A stretch of DNA of 10,402 bases from Alphaproteobacteria bacterium (lineage in GTDB: Bacteria > Pseudomonadota > Alphaproteobacteria > Micropepsales > Micropepsaceae): NCBI GenBank assembly GCA_028869355.1, contig JAGWSK010000130.1, positions 1 through 10,402 of the forward strand. Direction: 5' to 3'. A program made the translations under genes and the position numbers. Every line of letters starts with the position of its first letter. The stretch's first letter is position 1. The notes under the pieces are model-generated. The model was not told the DNA's origin, did not search any database, and saw only the letters and a program-made list of their open reading frames with translations. Shown here piece after piece: positions 6,606 to 10,402 of the stretch.

Positions 6606-6836
6606 TCAGGCCGCCAGGCGTTCCGGATGATTTGCGGCCATGGGATAAGCGGGCAAAGCAACGCAACCGGCGTGCTGATCCTCTATGTTCTGAGCCAGCT
6701 TCAGGAAGTCTGCGGCCAGCTCGAGGTATTCGGCCTCTTGCCCAGAAGTCCCGCTGCCGGCCGCATCGATGGCGCTCTCTGCCATTTGCTTGCACTGAGC
6801 AACATGCATTTTCCAACTTGCGCGTCGTCCGGCCAT
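6606..6836 (-). CDS. Small alpha-hairpin protein, member 2 of a pair
   Basis: A 76-residue protein started at ATG 6836, where AGGGG lies 8-12 nt upstream; the ATGs at 6854 and 6920 lack such a site. The body has the same two-helix layout as its downstream neighbour: WKMHVAQCKQMAESAID, a glycine/serine turn (AGSGTSGQE), then AEYLELAADFLKLAQNIED. An extra 25-residue tail with alanines and prolines follows. The shared 'AEYLELAxxFxKLAQ / HEYFIRAAEAYERMAQ' pattern suggests an old tandem duplication. One cysteine lies in each half (CKQM, GCVAL). Function is unknown. A perfect palindrome (6905-6919) about 70 bp upstream of the start could be an operator for the pair. Confidence 0.7.
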   Translation of the reverse strand: MAGRRASWKMHVAQCKQMAESAIDAAGSGTSGQEAEYLELAADFLKLAQNIEDQHAGCVALPAYPMAANHPERLAA

Positions 6837-6904
6837 CGGCAATCCCCTAACCATCGCGAGATACACATTGCGCCGAGCCGCTAAAAGTACGGTGAAGTCA
6901 TCCC

Positions 6905-6919
6905 TGCGGAATTTCCGCA
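6905..6919. promoter_or_regulatory. Perfect palindrome upstream of the small-protein pair
   Basis: TGCGGAA-T-TTCCGCA is a perfect 7-bp dyad with one central base, 68 bp before the start of the 76-residue gene. Its position and symmetry fit a dimeric regulator site, but no known consensus is matched and no promoter hexamers are clear. Confidence 0.3.
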
Positions 6920-6933
6920 AATTGTTCGTAATG

Positions 6934-7042
6934 GCGTGGAGTCGCTCGCTTGCAGCTACTTCTCATAATCGCGGAGGACTGGGACTCGCTCGCAAGCAAT
7001 TACGGGCGTCGCTCCACGCGAGCCGATCCAGCTTGCGAGCGA
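6934..7042. repeat. Cluster of inverted repeats abutting the PopZ-like gene's stop codon
   Basis: TCGCTCGCAAGC (6986-6997) and GCTTGCGAGCGA (7031-7042) are a perfect 12-bp inverted repeat with a 33-nt interval. A third variant, TCGCTCGCTTGC, lies at 6942-6953. GCGTGGAG (6934-6941) is the exact reverse complement of CTCCACGC (7012-7019). The last arm ends on the base next to the TAG (7043-7045) of the minus-strand gene, so on that strand the whole cluster lies immediately after translation ends. It may serve as a transcript-end structure, but there is no T-run. Confidence 0.6.
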
Positions 7043-7525
7043 CTACTCGCGGCCAGTGAGATGCATGCGCCGCCTGAACTCTTCTCTAAGCGTGCTCTCC
7101 ACCAGCCTGGGGAGATTCTCGTCCATCCACCGCTGCAATATCGGGCCCAGGGCGGAGATGATTTCCGCCTGGTGACTTTTGAGATGCTCGTCCATCCACC
7201 GCTGCAATATCGGGCCGAGGGAGGAGATGAGTTCCGCGTCGTGGTTGTTAACCCAGCGCTGGGCCACGGGGGAAACTGCTTCGCGGATGGCGCTGGAGAA
7301 CACCAAATCCAGCGGCTCGGACAAGATTGCGAACGGTCGCCCGGCAGTCTCGTCTGCGCGGGGGCGCGGATTTACCCGATCGGCCGCCGGTCCATCGCTG
7401 TTGACAACATGGAGCTCGGGTGCCCGGGAGGCCACTTTTTGAAGGTCGGCCGGTGGCGGCTCGTCCAAGTCGCCTTCCCGTACCCTGACCAAAATTTTCT
7501 CGATTGTCGTGCCTTCCGGGACCAT
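7043..7525 (-). CDS. PopZ-like polar-organiser paralogue with duplicated C-terminal module
   Basis: A 160-residue protein with the three-part layout of PopZ (DUF2497): an N-terminal helix TTIEKILVRVRE (6-17), equivalent to PopZ's 'MEEILASIRRII'; an acidic, proline-containing disordered linker (about 18-75); and a C-terminal helical segment LGPILQRWMDENLPRLVE (126-143), close to PopZ's 'LRPLLKEWLDQNLPRIVE', then a charged helix. PopZ self-assembles at the cell pole through this C-terminal part and anchors ParB and other partners. Unusually, the module is repeated: residues 100-122 and 123-145 are near-identical 23-residue units (ISSLGPILQRWMDE and ISALGPILQRWMDE), with a weaker third at 81-99 (VAQRWVNN). 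The start is supported by GAGGGA upstream. It is shorter than typical PopZ and probably an extra paralogue. The family call rests on motif memory; function is inferred. Confidence 0.7.
   Translation of the reverse strand: MVPEGTTIEKILVRVREGDLDEPPPADLQKVASRAPELHVVNSDGPAADRVNPRPRADETAGRPFAILSEPLDLVFSSAIREAVSPVAQRWVNNHDAELISSLGPILQRWMDEHLKSHQAEIISALGPILQRWMDENLPRLVESTLREEFRRRMHLTGRE
7118..7241. repeat. 69-bp in-frame tandem duplication
   Basis: On the plus strand the block beginning CTCGTCCATCCACCGCTGCA occurs at 7118 and again at 7187, a period of 69 bp (23 codons). The first thirty bases are identical, and only about four of 53 aligned bases differ, including at third codon positions. This points to a recent duplication within the PopZ-like gene rather than to ancient protein-level repeats. 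Confidence 0.85.
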
Positions 7526-8065
7526 GGGCCGTCCCTCTCGGGTGAATGCCTGAATTTATGGTTACGGCAGACCAGTGCTTCTGGAAACCCGGAATCAAAA
7601 TCGCCCACAAGTCTTTGGCATTTTAAAATACCAGCATCGGCTTGACGAAGCTTCGCCTCGCGCAAGCAGGTTACCGGTCGCGAAATTCCCTTACCGATGA
7701 CGTACGAGGCGCGCCTGCCTTGCTCCCCACTCAGCGTCTTTGGCCCAATGGTCATAGGGCAGCGTGTACGAGCCAAGGACCCAGGACAAAAGATGTGAGA
7801 TGGATGTTTTCAGGACGCTCATTTCCACATTCTCCCCAGACTGATCCGGAACGTCACGAAATTACGCCATGCCCGCAGATTGAACGAAAGCGCTAACTCT
7901 TCGTCAACCACTCTCAGGATTCATCATTAATTTCGTGGTTTGCCAAGCACATATCCGGAAAAGAACGGGGGCCGGAGCCCCCATCGAGCCGCTGTCAGCG
8001 GTTGAAAATGGCCAATCCGGTGTCAGGATCGGTCGTAAAAGCACGCGAGTGGCGGGAGGCGGGCG
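7526..8065. other. Divergent intergenic region with palindromes
   Basis: No supported gene in 540 bp; the open frames here have poor composition and no ribosome sites. It must hold the promoters of the divergent PopZ-like gene and the 8066 gene. Visible structure: the A+T palindrome ATTTTAAAAT (7620-7629), a perfect hairpin GGGGGC-CGGA-GCCCCC (7967-7982), and CCGCTGTCAGCGG (7989-8001) just after it. The hairpin lies about 85 bp before the 8066 start, in what would be the leader. Confidence 0.5.
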
Positions 8066-8857
8066 ATGTTTTCAATGGGCCAGCGATTCACGGCGAAGCA
8101 CCCGTCCAAAAGGACCGCTCGCGTAGCGATCGAAGCAACTGGACTGATCTCGAAAGAATCACGACACCAGTTGACTGGTGTTTGCCACGAAGCCTTTCTG
8201 GTCCCAAAAGGCGGACCAGATCCGCTCTCCCAATATTACCGCAAATGCGAGTACGTCGCCGTTCTCCGCGAGGCGGATCGAATTGTGGCATTCCAGTTTT
8301 TCCGCAAACTGAATGTCAAAGGACTTCCGGTGTACCATTTCAGCCTGGCTGCGTCGTCGCGAAATGCTGAATTGCGGGGCGCTCAGCGGCAGATGGGGCG
8401 TGCGATTCTGGCGCGCGCGCTTCTGCGAAGGCGGCCATGGGCACCGACCTACCTGGCCGCCGTGTGCAACAGTGCGCGCAGCTACACTAACATCTGTATC
8501 GGGCGGGTCAGGTATCCTGATGTATCGAGTGAAGGGCCGAATCCTTTTGGTGACTTCTATTTCGAAGTCGCGGGCGCGCTCGGAATACCTGTTCCGGACT
8601 CACGAGGCATCATGCCGGGCCGGATGCAATCGCTTGGCTTTTTGGTGCGGAATGATCCCCTGAATGGCCACGCGCTGGCTTCGGATTACGCACGCTACGT
8701 CGGCGGAGATTTGAATGACGGAGTCTTCACTTTGGTTCGACTAATTCCGGTGAGGGATCTGCCGGTGTACCTGATGAAACGGCGCAGTAAGCGATTGGCC
8801 GCCCAAGATGCCTTCGAGATTGGGAAGCATCCGCCAGAGCCAATGGGGAAGAAATAG
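8066..8857 (+). CDS. Hypothetical protein, possibly GNAT-fold acyltransferase
   Basis: A 263-residue protein with a secure start: GGGAGG (8054-8059) precedes ATG 8066 and an in-frame TAA lies at 8036-8038. I do not recognise it with certainty. The first half looks like an N-acyltransferase: a helix-rich start (LISKESRHQLTGVCHEAF), then a strand pair YVAVLREADRIVAFQFFRK, which matches the GNAT 'hxGxxxhxxx' strand, a strand YHFSLAASSR, and a helix AQRQMGRAILARALLRRRP where GNATs bind acyl-CoA. The Q/R-x-x-G-x-G/A motif is imperfect (QRQMGRAIL), so CoA binding is uncertain. Then follow YLAAVCNSARSYTNICIG and a proline-rich part (YPDVSSEGPNPFGDFYFEVA). No signal peptide or membrane helix is seen. 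It stands alone, with the tRNA-Ser 39 bp beyond its stop on the other strand. Confidence 0.75.
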   Translation: MFSMGQRFTAKHPSKRTARVAIEATGLISKESRHQLTGVCHEAFLVPKGGPDPLSQYYRKCEYVAVLREADRIVAFQFFRKLNVKGLPVYHFSLAASSRNAELRGAQRQMGRAILARALLRRRPWAPTYLAAVCNSARSYTNICIGRVRYPDVSSEGPNPFGDFYFEVAGALGIPVPDSRGIMPGRMQSLGFLVRNDPLNGHALASDYARYVGGDLNDGVFTLVRLIPVRDLPVYLMKRRSKRLAAQDAFEIGKHPPEPMGKK

Positions 8858-8896
8858 CCGCTCGCGCAGTCATTGAACAGATGCAAGGACGGCATT

Positions 8897-8986
8897 TGGC
8901 GGACAGGGCGGGATTCGAACCCGCGATACCCTTGCAGGTATACACGCTTTCCAAGCGTGCGCCTTCAGCCGCTCGGCCACCTGTCC
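8897..8986 (-). tRNA. tRNA-Ser (anticodon GGA)
   Basis: On the minus strand the acceptor GGACAGG pairs with CCTGTCC, followed by discriminator G and an encoded CCA (8897-8899). The D arm begins GCCGAGCGGCTGAAGGC. The anticodon stem CACGC/GCGTG encloses TTGGAAA, giving anticodon GGA (8950-8952), which reads TCC and TCT. The long variable arm (TATACCT-GCAA-GGGTATC) is the serine class II feature. The T arm GCGGG-TTCGAAT-CCCGC is perfect. All stems are intact, so the gene should be functional. No integrase and no second copy of its 3' end were found in the window. Confidence 0.98.
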
Positions 8987-8987
8987 G

Positions 8988-9229
8988 TACACGTACCAAT
9001 TCGCCCAACGGTGCACGCGCGCCGTTGCCCCCCTCCTTTAGTCCTCCCCCACACGCGCTTCGCGCGCGGAGGGAGGAGAACGCTGCGCGCTTCTTTTCGG
9101 TTCCGCCAGTGCGGCGTTGCCGCACTGGTCGGGGCGCGCTCGGCTAGTCGCCGGCGCGCCATTTCTGGTCGGCGCGAATATAGCCGGTGAGGCGTTGGCG
9201 GCAAGCGCGGTGGAGGCGCGCGGCTTGAC
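8988..9229. repeat. Repeat/hairpin zone between tRNA-Ser and the LAB_N gene (copy 3 of palindromic element)
   Basis: No gene is supported here. TCCTCCC (9042-9048) and GGGAGGA (9071-9077) bracket a GC-rich core with CGCG/TTCG/CGCG, in the style of the other two intergenic palindromes. Further on, CCAGTGCGGC (9106-9115) and GCCGCACTGG (9119-9128) form a perfect 10-bp stem with the 3-nt loop GTT. The latter could end the minus-strand LAB_N transcript, though no T-run follows. The tRNA promoter must also lie within this stretch; its hexamers are not obvious. Confidence 0.55.
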
Positions 9230-9568
9230 TCAGGCGGTTGGGGCGGGGGAGGCGAGTTTGGTGTTGGACGGGGTGCGGCGTTCGCGGAAAATCAAAAACA
9301 GGTTGCGGCCATAGACGATGAGTCCCATGCCCTGGCCCATGATGAACACCGGATCCATTTTGTAGATCGCGTACGCGAGCAAAACGACGCCACCCGCGAC
9401 GCTGCAGTACCAGAACGAAAGCGGGATCACGCTGCGCCCGGCCAATTCGCTTTTGAACCACTGGATGATGAAGCGCGATCCGAACAGGAACTGGCCAAGA
9501 AAGCCGACCGCAAGCCAGATGTGATCGGTGGTAAACCAGGCAGCGGCGTGGGTGAGGAGCTGATCCAT
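9230..9568 (-). CDS. LAB_N (lipid-A-disaccharide-synthase N-terminal domain) membrane protein
   Basis: A 112-residue protein with three membrane segments at about residues 16-36, 50-68 and 72-92. Between the first two is the signature of the LAB_N domain (PF07578): GSRFIIQWFKSELAGRSVIP followed by LSFWYCS. This domain occurs fused to LpxB in some bacteria and as a stand-alone protein beside GT2 glycosyltransferases in many alphaproteobacteria. The start ATG 9568 has AAGGGA about 7 nt upstream and shares its A with the TGA stop of the preceding glycosyltransferase gene (TGATG), so translation should be coupled. An in-frame extension to 9727 only overlaps the glycosyltransferase gene. The likely role is in membrane glycolipid or lipid-linked-sugar handling with that enzyme; the exact function is unknown. 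Confidence 0.93.
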   Translation of the reverse strand: MDQLLTHAAAWFTTDHIWLAVGFLGQFLFGSRFIIQWFKSELAGRSVIPLSFWYCSVAGGVVLLAYAIYKMDPVFIMGQGMGLIVYGRNLFLIFRERRTPSNTKLASPAPTA

Positions 9569-10296
9569 CACAATTCCCTTGTTTGGGCGGGGCCGCGGTG
9601 ACGCCGGTTCAGCCACATCACTCCGGCCAGATCCGTGATCCCTACCGCCAGCCGGTCGAGCACGCCATATTTGGAACGTCCGGTCTGTCGCGGCCGATGA
9701 TTCACGTTGACAAATCCGATGCGACACCCCTCGCGCAACATCAGTGCGATCAGATAGCGGTGCATGTGGTCAAAATAGGGCAGCGCCAGATAGCTCTCGC
9801 GGCGGAAGACCTTCAGCCCGCAGCCTGTATCCATCGCCTGGTCGTTCAGCAGCCGCCGCCGCACGCGATTGGCAAATCGCGACGCCGCGCGCTTGCTCCA
9901 CTTGTCCTGACGCTTGCGCCGCTGGCCGGCAATCATGGCGAAGAGCGGGTCGCCGGCCTCAGCGCGAAAGGCTGCGATCATCGCCGGAATATCGGCGGGG
10001 TCGTTCTGCCCGTCGCCATCGAGGGTGACAATGATGTCGCCGTGCGCCGCAACGATGCCGCTGCGTAAGGCACGGCTCTGCCCAAGGTTGCGGCCATGCG
10101 CCAGCACGCGAACCGGCAGTTCGGGTTTGAGTTGAAGCAGCTCGGCCACGGTCGCATCGACCGAGCCGTCATCGACGAAAACCATCTCATAGCTCTCGCC
10201 GGTCAATGCGGCGGCGATTTCGCGCGCCAGCGGCACGACATTGCCCGCTTCGTCCTTGACCGGCACCACGACCGAAATTGCAGCTGTCTCGTTCAT
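9568..10296 (-). CDS. GT2 glycosyltransferase, dolichyl/undecaprenyl-phosphate-sugar synthase-like
   Basis: A 242-residue family-2 glycosyltransferase of the DPM1/ArnC group. Motifs in order are VVVPVKDE (9-16), FVDDGSVD (40-47), the metal/nucleotide site TLDGDGQNDP with D93-G-D95 (91-100), DTGCGLKVFRR (156-166), HRYLIALMLREG (179-190), and RQTGRSKYG (203-211), the family's phosphate-lipid-binding R-xxG-x-SK-Y/W motif. There is no C-terminal pair of membrane helices as in GtrB, so it is a peripheral enzyme. It probably transfers a sugar from a nucleotide donor to a polyprenyl phosphate on the cytosolic face. ATG 10296 is preferred since it places the first strand at residue 8, although no strong ribosome site is seen; an in-frame start at 10377 is also open. 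Upstream on this strand a small perfect hairpin (CCCTTA/TAAGGG, 10317-10332) lies in the leader. It is coupled to the LAB_N gene. Confidence 0.94.
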   Translation of the reverse strand: MNETAAISVVVPVKDEAGNVVPLAREIAAALTGESYEMVFVDDGSVDATVAELLQLKPELPVRVLAHGRNLGQSRALRSGIVAAHGDIIVTLDGDGQNDPADIPAMIAAFRAEAGDPLFAMIAGQRRKRQDKWSKRAASRFANRVRRRLLNDQAMDTGCGLKVFRRESYLALPYFDHMHRYLIALMLREGCRIGFVNVNHRPRQTGRSKYGVLDRLAVGITDLAGVMWLNRRHRGPAQTREL

Positions 10297-10402
10297 GCCG
10301 GCGGTTCGCGGCTTTTCCCTTAGGTTTAAGGGCCTTATACAGACCGGACGGGGCGGGAAACAGGATTCTCGCAGCATTTGATCAAAGAAGACGATGGCCG
10401 GA

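Noticed and set aside
7118..7241. CRISPR-like repeat
   Set aside because: Only two copies, 69-bp period in frame with a gene; it is a coding duplication.
7642..7896. An 84-residue plus-strand open frame in the divergent intergenic region
   Set aside because: No ribosome site, arginine/proline-rich random-looking product, and no recognisable motif.
8897..8986. tRNA-Ser as a genomic-island attachment site for the accessory-looking 4539-8857 stretch
   Set aside because: No integrase gene and no direct repeat of the tRNA 3' end was found in the window.
9079..9104. Possible sigma-EcfG promoter (GGAAC-N17-CGTT, minus strand) upstream of the tRNA
   Set aside because: A match this short is expected by chance at this scale, it lies in a repeat zone, and a stress promoter about 90 bp from a tRNA is not persuasive.
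10377..10386. TTTGATCAAA as a FixK/FNR box upstream of the GT2 gene
   Set aside because: The consensus needs four bases between the half-sites (TTGAT-N4-ATCAA); here the spacing is wrong, so it is only a short palindrome.

Overview
The window looks like a chromosomal segment of an alphaproteobacterium, most probably of the Hyphomicrobiales (Bradyrhizobium/Rhodopseudomonas side). The signs are G+C-rich coding sequence, a PopZ-type polar-organiser paralogue, a relic of a Flp/Fap pilin of the alphaproteobacterial kind, a FixK/FNR-type regulator, a GT2 + LAB_N lipid-glycosylation gene pair, and intergenic palindromic repeats built on CCCTCTCC/GGGAGAGG arms. The taxon is an inference; there is no rRNA here.

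Left part (1-4538) is ordinary metabolic DNA. A PYROXD2/CrtI-type FAD oxidoreductase (17-1633) is followed, after a nested palindromic repeat, by an exported metallo-beta-lactamase-fold hydrolase (1827-2846). This converges on a Crp/Fnr-family regulator (2863-3525, minus) whose sensor domain looks intact but whose DNA-reading helix and wing do not. Upstream of that, on the same strand, lies a solute-binding-type protein of the SsuA/THI5 fold (3693-4538) with no signal peptide and no transporter partners.

The middle (4539-8065) is gene-poor and accessory-like. It has a second palindromic repeat, two perfect tandem hairpins, one doubtful ORF, the C-terminal part of a Flp pilin that has lost its leader, and a strong terminator. 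A run of minus-strand genes follows: a membrane-anchored bacterial PH-domain protein (5809-6276), two adjacent very small proteins that look like tandem members of one rhizobial alpha-hairpin family (6414-6575, 6606-6836), and a PopZ-like protein (7043-7525) whose C-terminal helical module has been tandemly duplicated, with very similar DNA in the two copies. A cluster of inverted repeats abuts the stop codon of this last gene.

The right part (8066-10402) holds an unrecognised, possibly GNAT-fold, protein, a complete tRNA-Ser(GGA) with encoded CCA, another repeat/hairpin zone, and a translationally coupled pair on the minus strand: a DPM/ArnC-like GT2 glycosyltransferase and a small LAB_N membrane protein, probably acting in lipid-linked sugar transfer at the inner membrane.

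No CRISPR array, transposase, integrase, toxin-antitoxin pair or defence cassette was found. The most unusual items are the PopZ-like protein with repeated oligomerisation module, the Crp/Fnr protein with a lost recognition helix, the leaderless orphan binding protein, and the paired small proteins.
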